From NCBI GenBank assembly GCA_015661965.1, contig DQVA01000091.1:1-8330 (forward strand): a stretch of 8,330 bases of DNA, in the 5' to 3' direction. A program made the translations under genes and the position numbers. The first letter of the stretch is position 1; every line of letters starts with the position of its first letter. The notes under the pieces were generated by a model, which made no database searches, was not told the DNA's origin, and saw only the letters and a list, made by a program, of their open reading frames with translations. Shown piece after piece: positions 1 through 6,063 of the stretch. Origin of the DNA: Candidatus Bipolaricaulota bacterium (lineage in GTDB: Bacteria > Bipolaricaulota > Bipolaricaulia > Bipolaricaulales > Bipolaricaulaceae).

Positions 1-185
1 ACCAGGTGGCGGAAGATCCTGAGGGCGTGCTCCAGCTCTTCCTTGGCCTGGAGCTCCATCCAACGGGCCATCCCTTCCAGCCCTTGGTCGTGAAAGTAGC
101 CGGCCATGGCTAGATACAGATAGGCCGAGAACAGCTCCTCGTTGATCTGCGCGTTCAGAGCCTCTTCCATCCTGCTTTCGATCAT
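1..185 (-). CDS. ftnA: Ferritin (FtnA-like), N-terminal part, truncated by window edge
   Basis: Iron-storage ferritin of the non-heme bacterial type, which oxidises Fe(II) at a dinuclear centre and stores it as a mineral inside a 24-subunit cytoplasmic shell. Only the first 61 residues are in the window; the rest lies beyond the left edge. Diiron-site residues visible are E17, Y24, E50 and H53, the last two in an EELEH motif. They fall at the same numbers as the E. coli FtnA ligands. The start is ATG at 185, preceded by AGGAGG (195..190) with a 4-base spacer; the later Met6 lacks such a site. The gene begins 10 bases after the peroxiredoxin stop and is the last visible member of the PerR-headed operon. 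With DPSL and rubrerythrin upstream, it is the third ferritin-fold protein of the operon. Family assignment is strong; the full length cannot be judged. Confidence 0.9.
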   Translation of the reverse strand, partial: MIESRMEEALNAQINEELFSAYLYLAMAGYFHDQGLEGMARWMELQAKEELEHALRIFRHL

Positions 186-195
186 CTACCCTCCT

Positions 196-858
196 TCAAC
201 CGGAAAGCTTCCGGTGGCAGAACCACCAGTCGTAGCATTGGTACTGCTTGGGGCGTTCGGCCGCCGTCTTCACGTCGGACGCCGGCGGGATGATCACCCC
301 GTCGCCGATGAGCTCGTTCTCGGGCCAGCCCGCCGGGATGGCCACCCCCTCCCGATCGGAGACCTGGAACCCCTTGACCATCCTCAGGATCTCGTCCATG
401 TTGCGCCCGAGCTCCTGGGGGTAATAGAGGATGGCCCGCACCGTCCCCTCCGGGTCCACCACGAACACCGCCCGCACCGTGTTGGTACCCTTGCCGGGGT
501 GAATGAGCCCCAACCGGCAGGCCACGCGGCCGGTGTCGTCGGCGATGATGGGGAACTGGATCTCCACCCCCAGCTTCTCCTTGATCCACTCCACCCACTT
601 GATGTGGGAGAAGACCTGGTCGATGGAGAGGCCGATCAGCTCACAGTCCAGCTTCTTGAACTCATCGTAGCGCTTCTGGAACGCCACGAACTCGGTGGTG
701 CACACCGGGGTGAAGTCCGCCGGATGGGAAAAGAGCACGAACCATTTGCCCTTGAAGGCATCGGGCAGCTTCAGTTTTCCGTGGGTGGTCTGGACCTCCA
801 ACTCTGGGAACCTATCGCCGATCAAGGGCATGCCCTGATCACAGTTTGTCTCGCACAT
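196..858 (-). CDS. Peroxiredoxin, Prx6 / archaeal thioredoxin-peroxidase type
   Basis: Cytoplasmic thiol peroxidase that reduces hydrogen peroxide and organic peroxides. From the ATG at 858 it has 220 residues. The AhpC/TSA domain carries the PVCTTEF motif with peroxidatic Cys53 and the partnering Thr50. The C-terminal extension typical of Prx6-like archaeal enzymes ends in CYDWWFC, giving Cys208 and Cys214. This C-x5-C spacing is that of the Aeropyrum pernix enzyme (C207/C213), so a two-step disulfide mechanism is likely. Two more cysteines (C2, C6) sit at the N-terminus. A GTG at 867 gives three extra residues, but it lies inside the AGGAGGTGA ribosome binding site, so the ATG at 858 is preferred. 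The gene follows the rubrerythrin stop by 12 bases and precedes ferritin by 10. The physiological reductant (thioredoxin, rubredoxin or other) cannot be told from here. Confidence 0.93.
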   Translation of the reverse strand: MCETNCDQGMPLIGDRFPELEVQTTHGKLKLPDAFKGKWFVLFSHPADFTPVCTTEFVAFQKRYDEFKKLDCELIGLSIDQVFSHIKWVEWIKEKLGVEIQFPIIADDTGRVACRLGLIHPGKGTNTVRAVFVVDPEGTVRAILYYPQELGRNMDEILRMVKGFQVSDREGVAIPAGWPENELIGDGVIIPPASDVKTAAERPKQYQCYDWWFCHRKLSG

Positions 859-863
859 ACCGC

Positions 864-872
864 TCACCTCCT
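864..872 (-). promoter_or_regulatory. Shine-Dalgarno site that fixes the peroxiredoxin start
   Basis: Reading down the minus strand from 872, the bases are AGGAGGTGA, an almost complete complement to the 16S rRNA 3' end. The ATG at 858 is 5 to 6 bases downstream, which is optimal. The in-frame GTG at 867 is embedded in the site and could not be used efficiently. The first bases of the motif overlap the rubrerythrin stop codon TAG (873..871), so the two genes are probably translationally coupled. Confidence 0.8.
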
Positions 873-1374
873 AAAAGGATTTGAATTTATCGCGGGTGGC
901 GCCGCACACCGGACAGTACTCCGGGGCCTCGCCCTCCACGGTGTAGCCGCATACCGGGCAGATGTAGACGGTGGGGAGATCGATGTCCCTGCCGGCCGCC
1001 GCGGCCTCCTTGGCCTTCCGGTACATCTCGGCGTGGATCTTCTCCGCTTCCAGGGCGTAGTGGATGGAGCGCTTTGCCCCTTTCTCCCCCTGGAGGTCCG
1101 CCACCGCGTCGTAGGCGGGGTACATCTCCTCCACCTCGAAGGTCTCCCCGGCGATGGCCTCCTCCAGGTTCCCCGGGGTATCCTTGACGCCGGCGAGCTC
1201 CCGCAGGTGATTTTGGGCGTGGACCTGTTCGGCGTAGGCGATGGCGCGGAAGAGCCGGGCGATGTTGGGCTTGCCCTCCGTCTCGGCCACCTCGGCGAAG
1301 ATGAGGTAGCGCATGTGGGCCTGGGACTCGCCGGCAAACGCCGCTTTCAGGTTCCCCTCGGTCATCTCACGCAT
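871..1374 (-). CDS. rbr: Rubrerythrin
   Basis: Non-heme diiron peroxidase of anaerobes. It reduces hydrogen peroxide to water with electrons from NAD(P)H via rubredoxin-type carriers, in the cytoplasm. It has 167 residues. Residues 1 to about 130 form a ferritin-like four-helix domain with E16, E49xxH52, E77/E80 and E111xxH114 as candidate diiron ligands. Residues 135 to 167 form a C-terminal rubredoxin domain with two CPVCG knuckles (C139, C142, C154, C157). This is the classic domain order, not that of reverse rubrerythrin. The start at ATG 1374 has AAAGGAG (1387..1381) with a 6-base spacer, and it overlaps the end of the cytochrome b5-like gene by 8 bases. The adjacent heme protein and peroxiredoxin point to a role in peroxide detoxification. 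Confidence 0.95.
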   Translation of the reverse strand: MREMTEGNLKAAFAGESQAHMRYLIFAEVAETEGKPNIARLFRAIAYAEQVHAQNHLRELAGVKDTPGNLEEAIAGETFEVEEMYPAYDAVADLQGEKGAKRSIHYALEAEKIHAEMYRKAKEAAAAGRDIDLPTVYICPVCGYTVEGEAPEYCPVCGATRDKFKSF

Positions 1375-1612
1375 CCACTTCTCCTTTCAATGTCCCCACC
1401 ACGGGGAATTTCTCCAGGAGCTCCTGGCCGTGGGGGGCCTGGGCCAAAGCCTCCGTGAGGTCCTGGCCGGCCCGGTGCAGGACCTGGTGCCGGCCTCCTT
1501 GCCACAGGAAACTCGTCGTGACGTCGTACACCACCCCGGCATAGGCCACGTAAGCGGGCCGGCCGTCCCGGCCGTCGAACCGCGCCAGCTCTTCCAGGGT
1601 GAACTCCCGCAT
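1367..1612 (-). CDS. Small cytochrome b5-like heme-binding domain protein
   Basis: A protein of 81 residues consisting of a single cytochrome b5-like heme/steroid-binding domain. It shows the MREFTLEELARFDGRDGRPA opening, then AYVAYAGVVYDVT and W37, a GRHQVLHRAGQDLTEAL segment with H42 and H46, and a later H61 in APHG. In this short bacterial branch, a histidine of the H-x3-H-x-A-G-x-D-L segment and the later histidine are the likely heme ligands; the animal-type HPGG motif is absent. There is no signal peptide or membrane segment, so it should be a soluble cytoplasmic protein. Its ATG (1612) directly follows the DPSL stop TAG (1615..1613) with only a weak GAGG, implying translational coupling. 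Its end overlaps the rubrerythrin start by 8 bases. A role as electron carrier to a neighbouring peroxidase, or as a heme or ligand binder, is inferred from position only. Confidence 0.85.
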   Translation of the reverse strand: MREFTLEELARFDGRDGRPAYVAYAGVVYDVTTSFLWQGGRHQVLHRAGQDLTEALAQAPHGQELLEKFPVVGTLKGEVDA

Positions 1613-2164
1613 CTACCTCAGGAACTTGGACACGAACGGCGATGTCTCCCCCCGGCGCATGAAGTGGCCCGAGGGGCCTTCCCCCAGGAACTCGGAGAAC
1701 CAGGATTCGTGCTCGATCTCCTCGTTCAGGATCGCCAGGGCGAGGTCGTAGGTGCGGTGGTCCTTGCCGGCGGTCAGGTCGCAGATGTGGGTGTAGCCCC
1801 GCACCGCGCAGCGCTCCGCCTCCACCAGAACCTTGAGGATGGCCATCACGTCGGTGGGATCCGCGGGCAGCTTGGCCGGGGGACAGGCGGAAAGGTTGTG
1901 GAATTCCACCATGTCCTGAGGGAGTTTACCCCCCAGCTCGTAGATCCTGGGCACCAACGCCTCGAAGTGGTTCCGATCCTCGATGCGGGCCACCTCAGCG
2001 ATCTCCTTCAGGGACTCCCCTTGGAGGCCGATCAGGTTCGCCCGTAGGATGGTGTAATAGTAGTAGGTGGTGAGTTCGGCGGCGGCGTTCTTCACCAAAA
2101 GCTCCACCAGGGTGTCCACGTCCACCCCGGCCCGCTCCACCATCTCCTGTGCTACCCTTGCCAT
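1613..2164 (-). CDS. Dps-like ferritin-fold protein (DPSL / thioferritin family)
   Basis: A protein of 183 residues resembling DPSL of Sulfolobus and other anaerobes: a 12-subunit cage that oxidises Fe(II) with hydrogen peroxide and so protects DNA and enzymes from Fenton damage. A bacterioferritin-like diiron site is suggested by E30 (AAAELTTYYYYTILR), E62 and H66 (IEDRNH), E117 (EAERC), and E149 with H152 (EEIEH). C94 (SACPP) and C119 (ERCAVR) are 25 residues apart, the spacing of the redox-active cysteine pair I recall for Sulfolobus DPSL (C101/C126); C128 is extra. The PSGHF motif near the C-terminus is also typical. The start at ATG 2164 has AAAGGAGG (2176..2169) upstream and overlaps the end of the PerR-like gene by 13 bases. 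It is not a true Dps or bacterioferritin. Confidence 0.9.
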   Translation of the reverse strand: MARVAQEMVERAGVDVDTLVELLVKNAAAELTTYYYYTILRANLIGLQGESLKEIAEVARIEDRNHFEALVPRIYELGGKLPQDMVEFHNLSACPPAKLPADPTDVMAILKVLVEAERCAVRGYTHICDLTAGKDHRTYDLALAILNEEIEHESWFSEFLGEGPSGHFMRRGETSPFVSKFLR

Positions 2165-2574
2165 TCCCCCTCCTTTCCCCTTTTACAGTCCGGGCACAGG
2201 CCCCAGAAGACGAGCTCGTGCCCGAGCACCTGAAATCCCGGCCCCAGGTCTACCCGGTTTAACTCCTCCCGATACCGCGTTTCCACGTCGAACACCCGTC
2301 CACAGCGGCTGCAGCGGAAGTGGTAATGGGGGGAGGTATCGGGATCGAACCGATCAGGGCCGGGGCCCTTTAGCTCCCGCAACTTGCCTTCCCGGACCAG
2401 GGCCCTGAGGTTGCGGTACACGGTGGCCAGGCTGACCTGGGCCTCCGTGGCCTTGAGTTGGTGGTAAAGCTCTTCGGCGGTGGGGTGGTCGGTTCGCCCC
2501 TGGAGGGCGGCCACGATCACCTTCCGCTGCCGTGTCCAGCGCCAGGCCGGCCCTACCTCGTCTCTCATGATCAT
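2152..2574 (-). CDS. perR: Fur-family repressor, PerR-like peroxide sensor
   Basis: Metal-dependent DNA-binding repressor of the Fur family, about 140 residues from the ATG at 2574. The N-terminal winged helix spans residues 14 to 80, with the recognition helix around SLATVYRNL. The C-terminal dimerisation domain carries a structural Zn(Cys)4 site: C88xxC91 and C127xxC130. Regulatory-metal residues match B. subtilis PerR: H30 (H37), D77 in RFD (D85), H83 and H85 in HYHFRC (H91, H93), and D96 in GRVFD (D104). The last is Asp as in PerR, where Fur usually has Glu, so peroxide sensing by histidine oxidation is likely. Starts at 2583, 2577 and 2568 are also in frame. 2574 is preferred because it coincides with the predicted transcription start; no Shine-Dalgarno is visible for any. 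An upstream TTG at 2610 lies in the promoter and is not used. It heads the operon of its likely targets. Confidence 0.9.
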   Translation of the reverse strand: MIMRDEVGPAWRWTRQRKVIVAALQGRTDHPTAEELYHQLKATEAQVSLATVYRNLRALVREGKLRELKGPGPDRFDPDTSPHYHFRCSRCGRVFDVETRYREELNRVDLGPGFQVLGHELVFWGLCPDCKRGKEGEWQG

Positions 2575-2582
2575 CATTTGCA
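2568..2582 (-). promoter_or_regulatory. Candidate Fur/PerR operator (7-1-7 palindrome)
   Basis: On the plus strand the 15 bases TGATCATCATTTGCA match the Fur-family consensus TGATAATNATTATCA at 11 of 14 scored positions. They match the PerR version TTATAATNATTATAA at 9 of 14. The site runs from the last base of the -10 box across the predicted transcription start, an ideal place for repression. It lies directly upstream of a Fur-family gene, so autoregulation is likely. It also stands out as an AT-rich island in GC-rich DNA. It contains several in-frame ATG codons, so part of its resemblance could reflect coding. Confidence 0.6.
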
Positions 2583-2610
2583 TTTTAACACGGGGACGCC
2601 CCCGGGTCAA
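2582..2610 (-). promoter_or_regulatory. Sigma70-type promoter of the perR operon
   Basis: On the minus strand a -35 box TTGACC (2610..2605; 5 of 6 to TTGACA) and a -10 box TAAAAT (2587..2582; 5 of 6 to TATAAT) are separated by exactly 17 bases. The predicted start of transcription, 7 to 8 bases after the -10 box, is at 2575 or 2574, on the A of an in-frame ATG. This is the best promoter in the window and would serve the six genes from the PerR-like regulator to ferritin. The distance from the TANNNT-type -10 box to the ATG is that of leaderless genes. Confidence 0.7.
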
Positions 2611-2640
2611 CCCGCCCCGGGAAGCTACGAACCGAAAGGG

Positions 2641-2679
2641 TGCCCGCCGGGACAGCGGCTCAGGGTCTCCAGGCGGGCA
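2641..2679 (-). terminator. GC-rich inverted repeat after the glycosyltransferase gene, possible terminator
   Basis: Perfect 8-base arms TGCCCGCC (2641-2648) and GGCGGGCA (2672-2679) are separated by 23 bases. They begin 16 bases after the stop of the glycosyltransferase gene and lie before the next promoter. The position fits transcription termination of the ABC operon. There is no clear T-run on the minus strand after the stem (it continues CCCTTTCGG) and the loop is long, so it could be Rho-assisted or have no function. Confidence 0.35.
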
Positions 2680-2695
2680 GCAGGGCAGCCACGCC

Positions 2696-4060
2696 TTACC
2701 TCAGGTATTCCCCCAACCCGGTGTACAGGTATCCCTCCAGGCTCTCCAGGCTGTAGTGTTCCTTCCCCAGGCGGAAGTTGTGCTCCACCATCCGTTGTCT
2801 TACGCCAGGATCGGTGAGCACCCGCACCACGGCCTCAGCAGCCCTCCTCAATTGGTCCTGATCCACCCGCACCAACCCCAGCTCGTCCCGCCCGGCGATC
2901 CTGTCCCCGAGGGAGATCACCTGAAATCCCTTCCCCTTGATATCGGTCTTGTACACCGGGTACTCGAACATCACCAGCGGGAGGCGGGCGAACACCGCCT
3001 CCAGGAACTGGTTCCCCCAGCCCTCATAATAGGAGGGGTAGGTGATCAGGTCAGCGTGGACGTAACAGTCCCACAGGGAATAGCGCTTCTCCCCGTCCTC
3101 GTGGGTGCGCCGGGCCCGTACCAGCTCCGAGATGTAGCGGATCTCTATCCCGGCGCGCTCGGCCTTCCTCCTCAGGAGCTCCAGGTACTCCCCGCTCGGG
3201 TCCTCGGAGTAGCCAGCCAGGACTAACACGATCCGGCTTTCCCGGCCGAAGGGGCGTCCGTCGTACAGCCCGGCCCGGCGCAGCCGGGCCAAGTAACGGG
3301 GCCGGGAGAGTTCGGCCACGAGATCAATGGCCAGCTCGATCCCCTTCCGTGTGACCACCCGGGTGGCCTGAAGCACCAGCACATCCCGGACCTCCACCCC
3401 GATCCGCTCCCGGAAGTCCCGGTTGTAGTGGTCCGGCTCCCAGGGCGGGGCGGAGAAGTCGAACACGTTCGGCACCACCCATGCCGAAATCCCCCGCCGG
3501 CGCTGGAGCTGCCCCTGGGCGATCCGGTTGATCACCAAGTGCTTAAGCCCCGCTGTATCCGGCGGAAGATACTGGTTCGCCAGCTCCCGCACCGCCCGGC
3601 AGGTGGGAACATTCCCGCGGAACCACTCCCAGAAGAAGTCGTGGTGGTGCCCCACCGCCGGGACCCTTTTGGCCTCGACCACCCGCGTGAAGGCCATGGC
3701 CGCCGCCAGGTTCCCGTCCAGCGACCAGATGTTGTTCGGGATCAGGACATCGATGGAGTACCGGTCCACGAACTCCTCCAGCCCCCCTTGGATCCGGTCG
3801 GTCAGGGAGAAGATCTCCCTGGTGAGCCCCAGCTCATCCCAGTCCCGCAACGACTTGAAGGCGTTATAGCGGATACGCTCCGTGTCCGGCCGATGGTGGA
3901 AAAGTTCCGGGATCAGATGGCCTTGCGCGGTGCCCAGCTCCCCGCCGCACAGGACCACCTCGTGCCCCAGGCGCTCCAGGGCGACCTTCCATTTCTCCAT
4001 CTCCAGGGATACGCCGTCCGTCCCCCCTACCTTGTAATGGCAAAGCCCGATACGGACCAT
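2696..4060 (-). CDS. Glycosyltransferase, GT-B fold, GT4-like
   Basis: A cytoplasmic retaining glycosyltransferase of 454 residues, predicted to move a sugar from a nucleotide-sugar donor. The N-terminal Rossmann-like domain opens with RIGLCHYKVGGTDGVSLEME (glycine-rich acceptor loop), followed by a GHHHDFFWEW segment at 137-146. The C-terminal domain begins near VVPNVFDF (195). It has ATRVVTRKG, with R238 and K239 as likely donor-phosphate contacts, and the GT4 hallmark E346-x7-E354 in YYEGWGNQFLE. There is no signal peptide or membrane segment. It ends the ABC transporter operon, starting 22 bases after the ATPase stop, with no Shine-Dalgarno sequence before the ATG; the N-terminal beta strand requires this start. 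The acceptor is unknown. By context it could use the imported sugar, as TreT does in archaeal trehalose/maltose operons, or make a compatible solute such as a mannosylglucosylglycerate-type glycoside. Both are inference. Confidence 0.82.
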   Translation of the reverse strand: MVRIGLCHYKVGGTDGVSLEMEKWKVALERLGHEVVLCGGELGTAQGHLIPELFHHRPDTERIRYNAFKSLRDWDELGLTREIFSLTDRIQGGLEEFVDRYSIDVLIPNNIWSLDGNLAAAMAFTRVVEAKRVPAVGHHHDFFWEWFRGNVPTCRAVRELANQYLPPDTAGLKHLVINRIAQGQLQRRRGISAWVVPNVFDFSAPPWEPDHYNRDFRERIGVEVRDVLVLQATRVVTRKGIELAIDLVAELSRPRYLARLRRAGLYDGRPFGRESRIVLVLAGYSEDPSGEYLELLRRKAERAGIEIRYISELVRARRTHEDGEKRYSLWDCYVHADLITYPSYYEGWGNQFLEAVFARLPLVMFEYPVYKTDIKGKGFQVISLGDRIAGRDELGLVRVDQDQLRRAAEAVVRVLTDPGVRQRMVEHNFRLGKEHYSLESLEGYLYTGLGEYLR

Positions 4061-4082
4061 GGTTCAGGGAAGAAAGCCCGCC

Positions 4083-5183
4083 TCAGTTGATCCGCACCCC
4101 GCTGTCCCGATCGAAGAGATGCAGGCGGTCTCGATGGAATGACAGCCACACCTGTTGACCGGGAGAGACGGGGAGGTCGGCGCTGGCCAGGGACTTCAGG
4201 ATCAGGGCCTCGTCCAGCTTGAAGGACAGGATCTGCTGGGGCCCCTGTGGCTCCACCACAAACACCCGGGCGGGGAAATCGCCCCCCTCCAGGGACACGG
4301 CCACATCCTCGGGCCGCACCCCCAGTACCGCCTGGCGCACCCCTCTCCCCTTCACCGCCGCGGCGGTCTCCCCCTCCAGGGGGATCCGGAAGTGGGGGGA
4401 GACGAGCATAAGCCCCCCGCCATCCTCCTCGACCTCCACCTCCAGCATGTTCATGGGCGGGGTGCCGATAAACCCGGCCACGAACTGGTTGGCGGGGCGG
4501 AAGTAGATCTCGTTCGGGGACCCCAGCTGTGCCCCCTGGCCCTGCCGCATCACCATGATCCGGTCCGCCATGCTCATGGCCTCAGCTTGGTCGTGGGTCA
4601 CGTAAATGGAAGTGGCGCCTGCCTGTTCATGGATGTATTTGAGCTCGGTGCGCATTTGGATCCTCAGCTTGGCATCGAGGTTGGACAGGGGCTCGTCGTA
4701 CAGGAACACCTGGGGTTTGACCGCCAGCGCCCTTGCCAACGCCACCCGCTGGCGCTGCCCGCCGGAAAGCTGGGTGGGATAGCGGTCGAGCAGCTCCTCG
4801 ATGCGCACCAGCCTCGCCACCTCGTGCACCACCCGGTCCACATCGGCCTTGGAGAAGCCCTTCTTCCGGCGGCCATAGCGGAGCCCGAAGGCGATGTTGT
4901 CGTACACCTTCATATGCGGCCACACGGCGTAGGACTGGAACACCATGGAGATGTCCCGGTCGCGAGGGGGGACGAGGTTCACCAGCCGCTCCCCGATGTA
5001 GATGAGACCGGCCGTAGGCTGCTCCAGCCCGGCGATCATCCTGAGGGTGGTGGTCTTGCCACAGCCGGAGGGGCCCAACAGCACCAGGAACTCCCGGTCC
5101 GCGACCCGGAGGTCGAACTCCCGCACCGCCCATACCCGCTTGCCGAACCGCTTGCTTACCTTTTCCAGCCTTACCTGTGCCAT
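4083..5183 (-). CDS. Sugar ABC transporter ATP-binding protein (MalK/UgpC-like, CUT1)
   Basis: The ATPase that powers carbohydrate import, 366 residues, acting as a dimer on the cytoplasmic face of the two permeases. All nucleotide-binding motifs are present: Walker A GPSGCGKTT (37-45), Q-loop Q83 in MVFQSYAVWPH, signature LSGGQ (139-143), Walker B ending in YDEP (D163, catalytic E164), D-loop SNLDA, and switch H197 in VTHDQ. Residues from about 240 form the MalK-type OB/TOBE regulatory domain, including LGVRPEDV; the length is normal for CUT1. The ATG at 5183 follows the MalG-like stop by 13 bases, with a weak GAGG (5192..5189) 5 bases upstream. As the operon has its own ATPase, the transporter need not share one. 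The substrate cannot be read from the ATPase. Confidence 0.95.
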   Translation of the reverse strand: MAQVRLEKVSKRFGKRVWAVREFDLRVADREFLVLLGPSGCGKTTTLRMIAGLEQPTAGLIYIGERLVNLVPPRDRDISMVFQSYAVWPHMKVYDNIAFGLRYGRRKKGFSKADVDRVVHEVARLVRIEELLDRYPTQLSGGQRQRVALARALAVKPQVFLYDEPLSNLDAKLRIQMRTELKYIHEQAGATSIYVTHDQAEAMSMADRIMVMRQGQGAQLGSPNEIYFRPANQFVAGFIGTPPMNMLEVEVEEDGGGLMLVSPHFRIPLEGETAAAVKGRGVRQAVLGVRPEDVAVSLEGGDFPARVFVVEPQGPQQILSFKLDEALILKSLASADLPVSPGQQVWLSFHRDRLHLFDRDSGVRIN

Positions 5184-5196
5184 GGTCGCCTCGTCA

Positions 5197-6063
5197 TCAG
5201 ATCCGGACCCCTCCCCACATCTGGATTATGTACCGCTTGATGATGAACGTGAAGATGAGGGCGGGAAAGGCCATGAACGCCCCCCCAGCACTCTGGAGGT
5301 GCAGCGCCCCTGCTGCCGCCGCCACGGTGTGATAGGTGACGGCCGCCAGGGTGGGGTTGAACTGTGTCATCAGGGTGGCGATCACCACTTCGTTCCAGGC
5401 CCCGATAAACGTGTAGATGGCCGCGGCAGCCAGGCCCGGGGCGGCCAGGGGCAAGGTAATCCGGAAAAATGCCCCCATGCGCGACAGGCCCAGCACCATC
5501 GCCTGCTCCTCCAGCTCCTCGTTTATCCCCAGGAAGATGCTGGCCGTGATCCAGATGGTGAGCCCGATGTTCCCCACCCCGTAGTTGAGGGCCAGGGCAA
5601 TGGGAAACGGGGTGTCGTAGAGCCCCAGGCGCATGAACAGCACCGCCATGGGGATGGCCACCGCCACCCCCGGGTACATGCGTACGAACAGGACGCTCAG
5701 CTTGAGTGCGTTCTTGCCCCGGAACCGAAACCGTGCGAACGAGTAACCGGCCAGCCCCCCGATGGACAGGGCGATGACGATGGTGGTCACCGCCACCTCG
5801 ATGGACCGCCAGATGGAGGGGATGATCTTGGGGTTGATGGTGAGGAAAAAGTGGAAGTTATCCAAAGTAAACTGCTGAGGGAACAGGGGCATGGGCCAGG
5901 AGTACACCTCCGCCCGGGACATGAACGCCAGTATGAACAGGAAGTAAACCGGAACCAGGATGAACAGGACGATCCCGGCCACAGCGAGATAGGTGAGGGT
6001 GAGCCCGGTGAACCGGCGCCAGTTCACCCCGACCCTTTGCGGGGCCAGCGTGGCCTCATTCAC
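5197..6063 (-). CDS. Sugar ABC transporter permease (MalG-like)
   Basis: Inner-membrane permease of a CUT1 sugar importer, 288 residues with about six membrane segments (near 22-47, 88-108, 122-146, 154-178, 208-232 and 262-280). The cytoplasmic EAA loop that docks on the ATPase runs from E185 to G210 (EEQAMVLGLSRMGAFFRITL followed by PLAAPG), with the conserved Gly192 and Pro205. The GAWNE motif after it is typical of MalG-type subunits. The start is GTG at 6063, with AGGAGG (6075..6070) and a 6-base spacer. The gene overlaps the preceding permease by 8 bases, implying coupled translation in equal amounts, as expected for a heterodimeric pore. Confidence 0.94.
   Translation of the reverse strand: MNEATLAPQRVGVNWRRFTGLTLTYLAVAGIVLFILVPVYFLFILAFMSRAEVYSWPMPLFPQQFTLDNFHFFLTINPKIIPSIWRSIEVAVTTIVIALSIGGLAGYSFARFRFRGKNALKLSVLFVRMYPGVAVAIPMAVLFMRLGLYDTPFPIALALNYGVGNIGLTIWITASIFLGINEELEEQAMVLGLSRMGAFFRITLPLAAPGLAAAAIYTFIGAWNEVVIATLMTQFNPTLAAVTYHTVAAAAGALHLQSAGGAFMAFPALIFTFIIKRYIIQMWGGVRI

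Noticed and set aside
142..1458. Long plus-strand open frame of 438 codons across the ferritin, peroxiredoxin and rubrerythrin genes, and similar long plus-strand frames elsewhere (e.g. 4155-5240, 5002-6084).
   Set aside because: They lie antisense to genes with clear families and motifs, show no recognisable domain, and are rich in His, Gly, Pro and Arg, as expected for antisense frames in GC-rich coding DNA.
2599..2621. CCCGGG repeats and a GGGTCAACCC near-palindrome around the -35 box of the perR promoter, as a second operator.
   Set aside because: Short GC-rich palindromes are common in this DNA and no known regulator consensus fits. The -35 box explains the TTGAC core.
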